Origin: Flavobacteriales bacterium
GTDB taxonomy: Bacteria; Bacteroidota; Bacteroidia; Flavobacteriales_D; Crocinitomicaceae
DNA length: 64,000 nt
Direction of reading: 5' to 3'
Assembly (NCBI GenBank): GCA_022361195.1
Contig: JAKSBJ010000178.1
Coordinates: 24,919 to 88,918, forward strand
The number at the start of each line of letters is the position of its first letter. Positions within the stretch are counted from its first letter, which is position 1. Positions 19,149 to 29,940 of this stretch are shown here, in pieces. Below the pieces are notes generated by a model that searched no databases, had not been told where the DNA came from, and saw nothing but the letters and a program-made list of their open reading frames with translations. Position numbers and translations under genes: made by a program.

Positions 19149-20039
19149 ATGACTAAGAAAAGAGCTGCTTTAGGTAAAGGATTGAGCGCATTATTAGAAA
19201 ATGCGAATACGGATATTACAACAACCAAAAATTTCGGAGTAGGGGAACAAACAGTAGGCTCTATTTCAAATATTTCAATTGATCAAATTGAGGCAAACCC
19301 TTTTAATCCACGAACGGATTTTGAAGAGGAATCACTCAATGAACTTAAAGAATCAATTAAGGTACACGGTATTATCCAACCTTTAACAGTTCGTAAATTA
19401 GGAAGAGATAAATACCAATTAATTTCAGGTGAAAGACGATTCCGAGCTTCTCAGTTAGCTGGGGTGACGGAAGTACCTTGTTACATCCGAATTGCGAATG
19501 ACCAGTCCATGTTAGAAATGGCTTTGGTAGAAAACATTCAGCGAGTTGATTTGAATGCGATCGAAGTTGGACTATCATATCAGCGTTTGATTGACGAGTG
19601 TAATTTCACGCAAGAAAAGCTGAGTAAAAAATTAGGCAAAAGTCGCTCTAACATTACTAATTTCCTTCGGCTTTTAAAATTACCAGCTCAAATTCAATTG
19701 GGAATTAAGCAGGGATTAATTTCTATGGGGCATGCAAGAGCAATTGTATCTGCAGGAGATGAGCAAATGCAAATGGCCTTATTCCGCCAGGTAGTCAATG
19801 AAGGATTGTCTGTGCGTGAGTTAGAAAATTTGTTAAAATCAAATAGAGCCGCTAAGGAGAAAAAAGAAACTCCTGCTAAAGCTGAGCCTTCTGCAGAATT
19901 TGAAAGCTGGCAAACGTCGCTCTCAGAGCAACTAGAGGCAAAAGTAAAATTGTCTGCCAACAATAAAGGCAAAGGTAAAATCGTTATTTCGTTTGATTCT
20001 GAAGAAGATCTTCGTAGAATCATCGAATTGATGCAGTAA
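19149..20039 (+). CDS. parB: Chromosome partitioning protein ParB/Spo0J
   Basis: 296 residues. The N-terminal ParB/CTPase domain contains IEANPFNPR, GIIQPLTVRKLG and the GERRFRAS motif (about residues 97-104); the DNA-binding helix-turn-helix follows (FTQEKLSKKLGKSRSNITNFLRL), then a short linker and a C-terminal dimerisation tail. ParB binds parS sites and spreads using CTP. No good parS match (TGTTTCACGTGAAACA) was found in this window. It is in an operon with parA and the next gene (6-base gap). Confidence 0.96.
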   Translation: MTKKRAALGKGLSALLENANTDITTTKNFGVGEQTVGSISNISIDQIEANPFNPRTDFEEESLNELKESIKVHGIIQPLTVRKLGRDKYQLISGERRFRASQLAGVTEVPCYIRIANDQSMLEMALVENIQRVDLNAIEVGLSYQRLIDECNFTQEKLSKKLGKSRSNITNFLRLLKLPAQIQLGIKQGLISMGHARAIVSAGDEQMQMALFRQVVNEGLSVRELENLLKSNRAAKEKKETPAKAEPSAEFESWQTSLSEQLEAKVKLSANNKGKGKIVISFDSEEDLRRIIELMQ

Positions 20040-20045
20040 ACTAAA

Positions 20046-20663
20046 ATGCCAGGCCGAATATTAATTTTACTACTATTTACTTTTTCCTGGGGAGTATATG
20101 CCCAAGATACCATTCCGGCCATTGATACCACATCAGTAAAAAAGAAGAAGCGTCAAAAGAAGGTTTATCCAATTGACACTTCTTACCATCACTCATTTAA
20201 AACAGCTACAATTCTTTCGGCAATTGTTCCGGGAGCAGGGCAGATGTATAATGAAATTGGATATCGGAAATACCGTAATAAAAAGCATAGAGCCTGGTGG
20301 AAGGTGCCAATTATTTATGGAGGATTGGGAGTAACGTCCTATTTCTTTTATACCAATTATACTGCGGCTCGGGCTCGAAAGGAAGAGTATCTCTTCAGGC
20401 AAGATAATCCTTCTGTAGCTTATCAAAATCCTGAATTTGCTTTACATTCAGATAGTCAATTAACCACTGAGTTTGATGACTACTCAAAGAGTAGAGATAT
20501 TTTCATTTTTGCAACTATAGGTGTTTACGCACTCAATATAGTGGAAGCTTTGGTAGATGCACATTTCGTGACCTTTGATGTTTCTGAAAATCTTACTTTT
20601 CAGTGGGCACCAACCATCATTGACCGTAATACGGCTGCACTCAATTTAACCTTAAGATTTTAA
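20046..20663 (+). CDS. DUF5683 domain-containing membrane protein
   Basis: 205 residues with a cleavable signal (LLLFTFSWGVYA-Q), a basic linker KKKKRQKK, then the DUF5683 domain with KTATILSAIVPGAGQMYN and two hydrophobic segments (about 83-102, 151-169). This family commonly follows parAB in Bacteroidota genomes. Its role is unknown to me. Only 6 bases separate it from parB, so it belongs to the partition operon. Confidence 0.82.
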   Translation: MPGRILILLLFTFSWGVYAQDTIPAIDTTSVKKKKRQKKVYPIDTSYHHSFKTATILSAIVPGAGQMYNEIGYRKYRNKKHRAWWKVPIIYGGLGVTSYFFYTNYTAARARKEEYLFRQDNPSVAYQNPEFALHSDSQLTTEFDDYSKSRDIFIFATIGVYALNIVEALVDAHFVTFDVSENLTFQWAPTIIDRNTAALNLTLRF

Positions 20664-20673
20664 GAAGTAAAAG

Positions 20674-21108
20674 TTAGTTCTTAGCTGCTTTTAAACACTT
20701 GTTCACTTTCTTTTCGTGAGCTGCCCGTTCATCTGGAGTCGTGTTAGGCGTTGTAAGCATTTCTTTACAGTGTTGGTCAATAACATCCATTCGTGCTATA
20801 ATTCGATCAATTTCTTCATCTTCTTCAGCTTCTAAAATGGCATTGTTTACTGAATCATTTTTCACCACGCAATCACAAAATTCCCACTGCTCACCATAAA
20901 TCTTTTCAATTTCATTGGCGATCTCTGCTTCTTCATCAACATATCCGGCACTGTCTAAAACAGTTGTGTCTGCTCCCAAAGTAGTATCGATTTTACCTGT
21001 ATCAAGATCAGTTGTATCAGTAATATCAACTGAATCGTTACCTTCTCCATTACAGGAAGCAAAGGCAAATAAAATCGCAGAAAGAATACAGTAAATGCTT
21101 GTTCTCAT
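20674..21108 (-). CDS. Small hypothetical lipoprotein
   Basis: 144 residues. The N-terminus SIYCILSAILFAFASC ends in a lipobox with Cys18-19 as the lipidation site. A Asp/Thr-rich linker (about 25-55) follows, then a helical domain with the cysteines FCDCVVKND, HCKEML and KCLKAAKN. I recognise this CDC-plus-C pattern only loosely as a small Bacteroidota lipoprotein family; no function can be assigned. It converges with the DUF5683 gene, 10 bases apart, without an obvious terminator. Confidence 0.7.
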   Translation of the reverse strand: MRTSIYCILSAILFAFASCNGEGNDSVDITDTTDLDTGKIDTTLGADTTVLDSAGYVDEEAEIANEIEKIYGEQWEFCDCVVKNDSVNNAILEAEEDEEIDRIIARMDVIDQHCKEMLTTPNTTPDERAAHEKKVNKCLKAAKN

Positions 21109-21200
21109 AATGGCCTAAAGTAGAAAAAAAATGAAAGTAAGCACAACATATTCATAAAAAAGTCGTAATTTTTGGTATAGGATTTGTAATCAGAATTGCT

Positions 21201-21914
21201 ATGAAAAAGTTGATCATCATTGCATTAGGTCTATTGGTTGGAACATCAGCCATAGCGCAAATTGAATTGCCGAATCCAGACAGTCTCAAAGATTATAAAT
21301 CGGATGCAGTTCAAGTTTACAGCAAAGATTATATGATCAAATACAATCGTTCAAAACGATTGGTCTTAAAAGTATATCCTTATGCACTCTATGCGGCGGA
21401 TGTTGTTGATGAAATTGAAAACAACACAGCTTCCATAAACCGAAGAAGAAAGAAAAACAAGTTCTATAAAAATGCTTACAAGGATTTAAAAGCCGATTTC
21501 AAATATGTCATTTTGGATATGTACACTTCTGAAGGACGGATGTTAGTGAAATTAATTCATCGTGAAACAGGAATGACAGTTTATGATATTGCTTCAAAAT
21601 ACAGAGGTAAATCCAAGGCAAAGATGTTTTCCATGATGGGGAAAATTTGGGATCAGGATATTAAATCGGAATTTGATGCACAAGGTGATGATAAAATTAC
21701 CGAGCACGTGCTCAAGGATATTGAGAGTGGTTTAATTGCTTTTGATGAGAAAGCAGTCATTCTTAAAAAGGAAGACTATAAAGAAGGACAGAAGGAGTAT
21801 AAAGATCGAGTTAAAAAGAGCAAACAGTACAAGAAAGAAAAGAAGAAAAAAGCGAAGGAACGCGAAAAGCAGAATAAAAAAAAGAAGCGAAAAGAGAAAC
21901 GTTCCAATTCCTAA
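21201..21914 (+). CDS. DUF4294 domain-containing secreted protein
   Basis: 237 residues with a signal peptide (LIIIALGLLVGTSAIA-Q). The DUF4294 core includes LKVYPYALYAADVVDEIEN and LIHRETGMTVYDIASKYRG, then KMFSMMGKIWDQDIKSEFD. The last ~50 residues are very lysine- and glutamate-rich and end in a basic tail, possibly an envelope- or nucleic-acid-interacting extension. Function is unknown. It appears to be transcribed alone. Confidence 0.82.
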   Translation: MKKLIIIALGLLVGTSAIAQIELPNPDSLKDYKSDAVQVYSKDYMIKYNRSKRLVLKVYPYALYAADVVDEIENNTASINRRRKKNKFYKNAYKDLKADFKYVILDMYTSEGRMLVKLIHRETGMTVYDIASKYRGKSKAKMFSMMGKIWDQDIKSEFDAQGDDKITEHVLKDIESGLIAFDEKAVILKKEDYKEGQKEYKDRVKKSKQYKKEKKKKAKEREKQNKKKKRKEKRSNS

Positions 21915-22004
21915 GACAACACTAGCTTTTTGAACAATCCCAATTATTTATTGTCGATTCTCATTATTCAGCCCATTACAGGCAGTAGTTCTGTTTTATT
22001 GCCT

Positions 22005-22012
22005 TAGATTTG
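22005..22012 (+). promoter_or_regulatory. Candidate -7 element for proC
   Basis: TAGATTTG fits TAnnTTTG exactly and lies 34 bases before the proC start. No clear -33 TTTG is present upstream. Confidence 0.38.
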
Positions 22013-22046
22013 CCACGCAATTGAAACGTAAATTAAACTGGCCCTA

Positions 22047-22841
22047 ATGAACTCAATAGCTGTATTGGGATGTGGTAATATTGGCACATCCATTTTGGAA
22101 GGATTATTAAAAAGTAAAGAATCTGACCAACTCCAATTTTTTGCAAGTCGAAAAAATCTCGATCAGCTAGACCCCCTTCGTGAAAAAGGAGTTCATATTA
22201 GTACAAATAACAAGGAAATTGCAGAGAAAGCAAATTATCTTATAATTGCTGTAAAACCCTATAAAGTTGCAGAGATTTTAAATGAGATCAGGGATGTGAT
22301 AAATGAGAATCATGTGGTCATCTCAGTGGCATCTGAGGTCTCATTGGCAGAAATTGAGGAACATTTACCAAAGGGAACGTCTATTTTTAGAGCGATGCCC
22401 AATACGGCTTCGGCCATTCAGGAATCGATTAGCTGTATTAGTGCAAAACATGCTTCTAAAGATCAAGTTCAAATGGTAGAGTACCTTTTCTCCGGAATTG
22501 GAAGAACCATTGTGATTGATGAAGAATTAATGGGCGCTGCAACTATTTTGGGTGCATGTGGAATAGCTTATGCTATGCGTTTCATTCGAGCGATGATTCA
22601 AGGAGGAATTCAATTGGGATTTGATGCCAAAACAGCTTCTAAAATAACCACTCAAACTGTAAAGGGAGCAGCTGATTTAATAATTCAAAACAACTCTCAT
22701 CCCGAAATGGAAATTGATAAGGTAACAACTCCAAAAGGATGCACAATCACTGGACTCAATGAAATGGAGCATCAGGGATTTAGTTCGGCCTTGATTCAAG
22801 GAATAGTCAAATCCTTTGACAAAATTGACAAAACCAATTAA
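22047..22841 (+). CDS. proC: Pyrroline-5-carboxylate reductase
   Basis: 264 residues. The N-terminal Rossmann motif is VLGCGNIGTSILEGL, followed by the conserved AVKPYKV (about residue 70), AMPNTASAI (about 117), and the C-terminal family signature from VTTPKGCTITGLNEME (about 226-242). It reduces pyrroline-5-carboxylate to proline with NAD(P)H, the last step of proline synthesis. Length is normal for the family. No other proline genes are adjacent. It converges with the SDR gene. Confidence 0.95.
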   Translation: MNSIAVLGCGNIGTSILEGLLKSKESDQLQFFASRKNLDQLDPLREKGVHISTNNKEIAEKANYLIIAVKPYKVAEILNEIRDVINENHVVISVASEVSLAEIEEHLPKGTSIFRAMPNTASAIQESISCISAKHASKDQVQMVEYLFSGIGRTIVIDEELMGAATILGACGIAYAMRFIRAMIQGGIQLGFDAKTASKITTQTVKGAADLIIQNNSHPEMEIDKVTTPKGCTITGLNEMEHQGFSSALIQGIVKSFDKIDKTN

Positions 22842-22852
22842 AGTCAAAAAAA

Positions 22853-23536
22853 TCAGGGAGTAGAGAGAGAAACCGGAATGGTTTTTCCATTTATCCATTG
22901 ATGGGCATTGAGGCTAAAGTCTGTAATAAACTCAGCCATTTCATTTGCACTAACTGGAGCTTTATAATCCGGAAAAGCTTCTTCTAACATCTCAGTTTGG
23001 GCTGCACCAAGAGCTAAACAATTAACTGAAATACCATTTTCCTTTAATTCCTCTGCCAAACATTCTGAAAATCCCGCTACAGCTGATTTAGTAGAGCTAT
23101 AAACACTCAGACCTGGGAATTTAGCACTTCCCTGAAAACCACCCATCGAACCAATATTTACGATATGAGCTCCTTTTGTCATTAAGGACACAATGGCCTG
23201 GCAGCTCTCTATGAGTCCTGTAACGTTAATTTGAAAACTTCTGGTAATATCCTTTCGATTGAGCTCTAAAAAGGGCTTATTCACCAAAAAACCAGCATTG
23301 TTAATTAAAACATCTACTTCTTCAAAGTGACTTTTGACAATGGAAGTGAGATTCTCTTTGAGTTGATCATCGGCTAAATCCAACTGCGCTACTTTCAAAT
23401 TATCATGTGATTTTTGAATTTCTTGCAGGGCTTCCAGATTTCGCGAGAGTAAAAGAACTTTATGATCTTTCCCTAAGATTAATCCCAGTTCTTTCCCAAT
23501 TCCACGACTGGCCCCAATGACAACAATACGTTTCAT
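22853..23536 (-). CDS. Short-chain dehydrogenase/reductase
   Basis: 227 residues, a classical SDR: cofactor motif GASRGIGKELG at about residues 8-18, NNAG at about 85-88, catalytic Ser in IGSMGG (about 130), and YSSTKSA giving the Tyr-x3-Lys pair (about 147-151). The substrate cannot be read from sequence. It is 3 bases downstream of the PaaE-like gene on the same strand, so the two are probably one transcript. Confidence 0.87.
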   Translation of the reverse strand: MKRIVVIGASRGIGKELGLILGKDHKVLLLSRNLEALQEIQKSHDNLKVAQLDLADDQLKENLTSIVKSHFEEVDVLINNAGFLVNKPFLELNRKDITRSFQINVTGLIESCQAIVSLMTKGAHIVNIGSMGGFQGSAKFPGLSVYSSTKSAVAGFSECLAEELKENGISVNCLALGAAQTEMLEEAFPDYKAPVSANEMAEFITDFSLNAHQWINGKTIPVSLSTP

Positions 23537-23539
23537 GAT

Positions 23540-24601
23540 TTAGAATTCGTCGTAAGAAACAACTACTTTCTCTGAAGTTGGATGAGCTTGACATGTCAAA
23601 ATGAAACCGTTGGCAACTTCGTCTTCCTCCAAAGCAAAGTTCACAGCCATTTTTACCGTTCCTTCTAAAACTTTTGCTCTACAAGTACAACAAACTCCAC
23701 CTTTGCATGAAAAAGGAACGTCTGCATCATTATCCTGAGCAGCCTGTAAAATATCAGGTCCGTCAGTAGAAAGCTCAAATTCGTATTCTTCATCATCAAT
23801 AATCACTGTAACCTGGCTGTCAACAGAAACTCCATCATCTACAGTTTCAGTTTCTGTAGCTACCGGAGTAGTGAACAATTCAAAATGCACTTTATGCAAT
23901 AAACCTTTGCTGATGTAGAATTCTTTGATCATCTCAATCATCTCCTGAGGACCACAGCTATAAATTCCTTCAATTTTCAAATCAGCTAAGTCAGCATCAT
24001 AAAAGTGTGAGCATTTATTTTCATCAATTCTACCATAAGTAGTAGACTCACCTGTATCTTCACGACTTAAGATGTAGGTTAGTTTGAAGTTAGAGTATTG
24101 TGCAGCCAATTCATCCAATTGAGTCTTAAAAATGGTGTCCTCAGCCGACTTATTTCCATAGTAAAGAAATACTTTACTTTCAGCTTCGGTTTCCAGAATA
24201 GAGCGAATCATGGATAGGATAGGAGTAATTCCACTTCCTGCCGCATAAAAAACATAGTTTCCACTTTTAGCAGCATTAGGCTCAACAAGGAAGTTTCCGT
24301 TTGGAACCATTACTTCCATTGTTTGTCCTTTTGCTAACTCCGTATTAGCATAGGTCGAGAATTTTCCGCCTTCAACCTGCTTAACAGCAACTCTCAATTC
24401 TCCTTGCGATGGCGAGGAGCAAATGGAGTAAGATCGTCGAACGTCTTCGCCTTTGATATCAGCTTTTAAGGTCAGGTACTGACCAGCAATAAATTTAAAA
24501 TCAGCCTCGTTTTCGGCTTTTAATTCAAAGGCTATGGATACAGTGTCAGCTGTTTCTCGCCTTACGTCTGCTATATTTAGATGGTGAAAAGTAGCACTCA
24601 T
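23540..24601 (-). CDS. FAD/2Fe-2S ferredoxin-NADP reductase-like protein (PaaE-like)
   Basis: 353 residues in three modules: an FAD-binding barrel with RRSYSIC (about 59-65), an NAD(P)-binding domain with YAAGSGITPILSMI (about 117-131) and YSCGPQEMIEMI (about 233-244), and a C-terminal plant-type 2Fe-2S domain with ligands in CKGGVCCTC and a distal LTC. This is the arrangement of PaaE, the reductase of phenylacetyl-CoA epoxidase, and of similar oxygenase reductases. No paaABCD oxygenase genes are nearby, so the partner (a desaturase or hydroxylase, say) lies elsewhere. Confidence 0.87.
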   Translation of the reverse strand: MSATFHHLNIADVRRETADTVSIAFELKAENEADFKFIAGQYLTLKADIKGEDVRRSYSICSSPSQGELRVAVKQVEGGKFSTYANTELAKGQTMEVMVPNGNFLVEPNAAKSGNYVFYAAGSGITPILSMIRSILETEAESKVFLYYGNKSAEDTIFKTQLDELAAQYSNFKLTYILSREDTGESTTYGRIDENKCSHFYDADLADLKIEGIYSCGPQEMIEMIKEFYISKGLLHKVHFELFTTPVATETETVDDGVSVDSQVTVIIDDEEYEFELSTDGPDILQAAQDNDADVPFSCKGGVCCTCRAKVLEGTVKMAVNFALEEDEVANGFILTCQAHPTSEKVVVSYDEF

Positions 24602-26938
<2,337 letters not shown>

Positions 26939-26963
26939 TTCATAAAAACTTTAATTTAAGTTG

Positions 26964-26995
26964 AAAACCCCGCGGAGAAATCCAAGGGGTTTTTT
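26964..26995 (+). terminator. Rho-independent terminator after gyrB
   Basis: AAAACCCC and GGGGTTTT form the stem around a 14-base loop, with a T tract behind. It lies 26 bases past the gyrB stop. Confidence 0.85.
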
Positions 26996-26998
26996 ATT

Positions 26999-27016
26999 TA
27001 ATAATGATCATTATTA
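26999..27016. repeat. 18-base perfect palindrome
   Basis: TAATAATGATCATTATTA reads the same on both strands. It lies directly after the gyrB terminator, in the 216-base gap before the leftward XRE gene ends. It could bind a dimeric regulator or be a chance AT-rich dyad. Confidence 0.6.
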
Positions 27017-27154
27017 GATACATCTGTTAAAATAAAAAGAGGGAGGTTTAGAGGTGTAAGTAGCTAGCCATCATATGAAAAGATAGCAAAATAGGGCAAT
27101 TAGCTTAAGTTAGGGCGGGAACAGTTTCTCCAAAATTGAGGAGAAATAGTTCAT

Positions 27155-27361
27155 TTAATCGACTAATTCACCTATATTAACATCGAAGTATGTTGCAATT
27201 TTGGTAAGTGTTGTTAAGGAAACGTCTCTTTTTCCTTGTTCAATTCTCCCAAAATGAATGCCGGTGTCGTTAAAAGCATTGGCTTGTGTCACACCTTTTT
27301 TCTGGCGGAGGTCCCTGACTTTAAATGCAAAATTCTGTAGTATATCTTCCTTGTCTTTCAT
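27155..27361 (-). CDS. Small XRE-family helix-turn-helix regulator
   Basis: 68 residues, a single Cro/C1-type domain: NFAFKVRDLRQKKGVTQANAFNDTGIHFGRIEQGKRDVSL contains the five-helix pattern with the recognition helix around HFGRIEQGKR, then LTTLTKIATYFDVNIGELVD. It is a DNA-binding repressor or activator without an effector domain. It is divergent from the small gene at 27626. Similar orphan XRE proteins occur in many Bacteroidota; targets cannot be told. Confidence 0.87.
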   Translation of the reverse strand: MKDKEDILQNFAFKVRDLRQKKGVTQANAFNDTGIHFGRIEQGKRDVSLTTLTKIATYFDVNIGELVD

Positions 27362-27625
27362 GACTGTAATGTCATTAATTAATTTAGCTTTATTAATGAC
27401 CGAACGGTAATTATTTGTACTATTGTCTTAACCAAAAAAATTACATAATGAAAAAGTTAATCTTGAAAAAGTTGGATTTTCTGACTTTTTTCGTCATCTG
27501 TCCCAAAGCCTTTTCCAAACATTACATACACCTTTCCATTCATAATAGAAAATTGGATTTCGGAAAGATAAAATCAGATTCTGAATCTGCTATCTTCTTT
27601 CCTAACAAATTTCAGAAATTTGTGC

Positions 27626-27907
27626 ATGGAGCGCAAGGAGTTAATTATTAAACTGATCCAAGAAGATATTAAGCACAACTCCCTTTTAAATGGCCTGGAA
27701 TCTATAGGTCTCTCAGATGATGAACGATATACTTTAAACATTGTTTCCATTGTAGCTGATATGATGGAAGTGTCTAATGGTAAGGTAATTGACGAATGGC
27801 TTGATATCTATCATCGGATCATGCTAAAAGTTCAGCCCCACATGACTACTGTAGAACAGGAGTTAGTGGCAAGAAGCCTTTTTGATCGACTCTCAAGGTT
27901 GACATAA
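27626..27907 (+). CDS. Hypothetical small helical protein
   Basis: 93 residues from ATG 27626 (an in-frame TTG at 27620 is possible). The protein is soluble, acidic in its middle and predicted mainly helical (MERKELIIKLIQEDIKHN, then VADMMEVSNGKVIDEWLDIYHR). I do not recognise a family. A clear terminator follows, which supports it being a real transcription unit. It is divergent from the XRE regulator, which might control it (inference from position only). Confidence 0.6.
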   Translation: MERKELIIKLIQEDIKHNSLLNGLESIGLSDDERYTLNIVSIVADMMEVSNGKVIDEWLDIYHRIMLKVQPHMTTVEQELVARSLFDRLSRLT

Positions 27908-27916
27908 AGAGTTTCT

Positions 27917-27962
27917 CCCGATCTGTTTTGTATTGTTCTATTTTACCGATCGGGCTCTCTTT
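27917..27962 (+). terminator. Rho-independent terminator after small hypothetical gene
   Basis: CCCGATC at 27917-27923 pairs with GATCGGG at 27948-27954 around a 24-base loop, and CTCTCTTTT follows. It lies between convergent genes. Confidence 0.7.
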
Positions 27963-27987
27963 TCAACGTATTAACAAACAATTCAAT

Positions 27988-28914
27988 TTATTGGCGAGAG
28001 TCAATAGTGTTTTTGATAGCAGCTATGTGTGGAGGTCCAATTCGGCAACATCCACCAATAATATCAACTCCTGAATCCAGCCATTCAGTGCTCAATTTTG
28101 CAGACATTATTGGATTGTTATTTCCACTCCAGCTTTTGTTTTGAGTGTCATACAACTCACCAGAATTAGGGTAAACAATTATTTTCTTTTGATGGCCAAT
28201 GCTCTTTAAAAGTTGAATGAGATTTTGAATGTATTGAGGAGGTGTACAATTAATTCCTAACGCAAAAACATTTTTGCAAGATTCAAACAATTGGCTAACC
28301 AATCTCAAATCAGATCCATCATTTAATCGAAATTCATCTTTACAGGAAAAAGAAACCCAGGATAAAATCGAATATCTATCTAACAAATGACTTAAGACTT
28401 TAGCTTCCCTAAAAGATGGAATAGTTTCACAGGCCAAAAAATCAGCATTAGTTTTGCTTAAAATGTCCAGTTTTTCTTTATGAAAAATGTATAAAGCCTC
28501 ATCTGAAATCCTATAATCACCATGGTATTCCGAGCCATCTGCTAAATAAGCACCATAAGGGCCAATACTGGCTGCAACATACTTTTTAGAGAAATCACCA
28601 CTTTCTTTCTGATACAATTCAATCGCTTCATTTGCCAATTGAACAGAGTGTTCCATCAAGTGCTGAGCTTCTTCTTCAGAAAGATTCAAATTCTCAACGA
28701 GACCGGTAACACTAGCTTGATAGGAGGCAGTGACCAAAATTTGAGCTCCTGAACGTAAGTAAGCTAAGTGAGCATCAACAATTGCTCTAGGATTGTCTTT
28801 CAATAAACGTGCAGACCATAATTTGTCATTGAGATGATGTCCTTGTTTTTCAAGTTCATTCGATAGTCCGCCATCTAATAATAATGGAAACGATATTTCC
28901 TCCACATTTAACAC
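27988..28914 (-). CDS. mmuM: Homocysteine S-methyltransferase (MmuM-like)
   Basis: 308 residues, one pterin/betaine-homocysteine methyltransferase barrel. LLLDGGLSNELEKQG opens the domain; the zinc ligands are the Cys in GINCTPP (about 220) and the Cys pair in GGCCRIGP (near 290). It moves a methyl group, probably from S-methylmethionine, to homocysteine to make methionine. Length matches MmuM. It lies 9 bases downstream of the secreted-protein gene on the same strand, though a functional link is not evident. Confidence 0.88.
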   Translation of the reverse strand: MLNVEEISFPLLLDGGLSNELEKQGHHLNDKLWSARLLKDNPRAIVDAHLAYLRSGAQILVTASYQASVTGLVENLNLSEEEAQHLMEHSVQLANEAIELYQKESGDFSKKYVAASIGPYGAYLADGSEYHGDYRISDEALYIFHKEKLDILSKTNADFLACETIPSFREAKVLSHLLDRYSILSWVSFSCKDEFRLNDGSDLRLVSQLFESCKNVFALGINCTPPQYIQNLIQLLKSIGHQKKIIVYPNSGELYDTQNKSWSGNNNPIMSAKLSTEWLDSGVDIIGGCCRIGPPHIAAIKNTIDSRQ

Positions 28915-28923
28915 ATGGCTAAG

Positions 28924-29850
28924 TTAACCATCTATAATTAAACCCTCATCCAAACCACCTTCGGGTTCTATAATTTCATCAGCTACAACTGTGAAGGATC
29001 TTTTTTGGTTTAAGGTTCCAAAATCCTCCATCAAATAAAAATCGTATTCGCCAATAGCCCAATCATGAATGTCTGCTTCTAAAAAATAGACATTCTCACC
29101 TCTGTTCGCATGATATGAAGCACTTTGGTACAGTAAATTACCTGATTTGTCTTTGATCTGACCTGTTATCATTGTTCGTCTTGGCACAGAAAAAGGTACT
29201 TCAGCCACAATTTTGTCTTTGACACCTGAAAACAATTCGGTAGAGTCTTCCGAATCCATATAGCCGTAAGAATACCAGGGTAAATCTATTTCTAAAATGT
29301 CCGCGACACATTCTCTCAGCCGTATGGTTGGACGACCACGAATAGGAGTAATTGACCGAATATCGTGTCCATTAGACAATACCCAAACTGCATTTTGAAC
29401 CGGACTGGTAGGGAAGTGATATTTGTCAATTAAATTGGCTAAAAGTACCCAACTTGCAACGGCCATGGCTCCAATAGTGAACTTTGAATGTTCTCCGGGA
29501 CCAGCTTTTTTACTCTGGCAACAAAAACCTCGCCCTGCTACTTTTTTTGTTTCTCCCGGACCTAAACCTACTTTTTCATTGCGAACCAGAAAAATGTCTT
29601 GTTCTCCTTTGTCATAAGATTCCAGTCGTCTTCCGGCTTCTATCCAAACATAGGTTGAATCGGCTTTGTGATTCGTTAAGGTAAATTCTACACACTCTTC
29701 TTCATGTCCCCCCAATCCATTAACGGTGGCCGATACAATACCAGATTTCACCAATGATTCAATGGAAACGTATTGAGAGTTCTCAAACGAAAATCCAGAA
29801 ATAAATGCACATGACAGGAGAAGGGTGAAAAATGGTTTTAGGTTTCTCAT
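28924..29850 (-). CDS. Hypothetical secreted protein
   Basis: 308 residues with a signal peptide (MRNLKPFFTLLLSCAFISGFS). Two parts are visible: residues ~30-180 contain VNGLGGHEEECVEFTLTN, VWIEAGRRLES and GRGFCCQSKKAGPGE followed by NAVWVLSNGHDI, a pattern I loosely recall from Bacteroidota secreted proteins that carry a cysteine-bearing domain; residues ~200-290 look like a beta-sandwich (AEVPFSVPRRTMITGQIKDKSGNLLY excerpted here as PRRTMITGQIKD). Function is unknown. Its ATG lies inside a long hairpin (29848-29904), and no Shine-Dalgarno is obvious. Confidence 0.72.
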   Translation of the reverse strand: MRNLKPFFTLLLSCAFISGFSFENSQYVSIESLVKSGIVSATVNGLGGHEEECVEFTLTNHKADSTYVWIEAGRRLESYDKGEQDIFLVRNEKVGLGPGETKKVAGRGFCCQSKKAGPGEHSKFTIGAMAVASWVLLANLIDKYHFPTSPVQNAVWVLSNGHDIRSITPIRGRPTIRLRECVADILEIDLPWYSYGYMDSEDSTELFSGVKDKIVAEVPFSVPRRTMITGQIKDKSGNLLYQSASYHANRGENVYFLEADIHDWAIGEYDFYLMEDFGTLNQKRSFTVVADEIIEPEGGLDEGLIIDG

Positions 29851-29904
29851 AGGTTGGTTGTTTGAAAATATATTGCAAACATTTTCAAATGGTTACAACC
29901 TATG
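29848..29904 (-). promoter_or_regulatory. Nested inverted repeat enclosing the start codon of the secreted-protein gene
   Basis: Outer arms CATAGGTTG (29848-29856) and CAACCTATG (29896-29904) are a perfect 9-base pair; inner arms TTTGAAAAT (29861-29869) and ATTTTCAAA (29881-29889) are another. On the minus strand the last ATG of the outer arm is the start codon of the secreted-protein gene. No T run follows, so it does not look like a terminator. It may be an mRNA switch or a double operator. Confidence 0.65.
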
Positions 29905-29940
29905 CCTTAAACCCACAATAATTCAAGGATATGAAGTTGT

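Noticed and set aside
27448..27651. Short frame starting MKKLILKKLDFLTFF, reminiscent of class I lanthipeptide leaders
   Set aside because: There is no Cys/Ser/Thr-rich core and no modification enzymes nearby; it overlaps the start of the 93-residue gene in another frame. Kept as chance.
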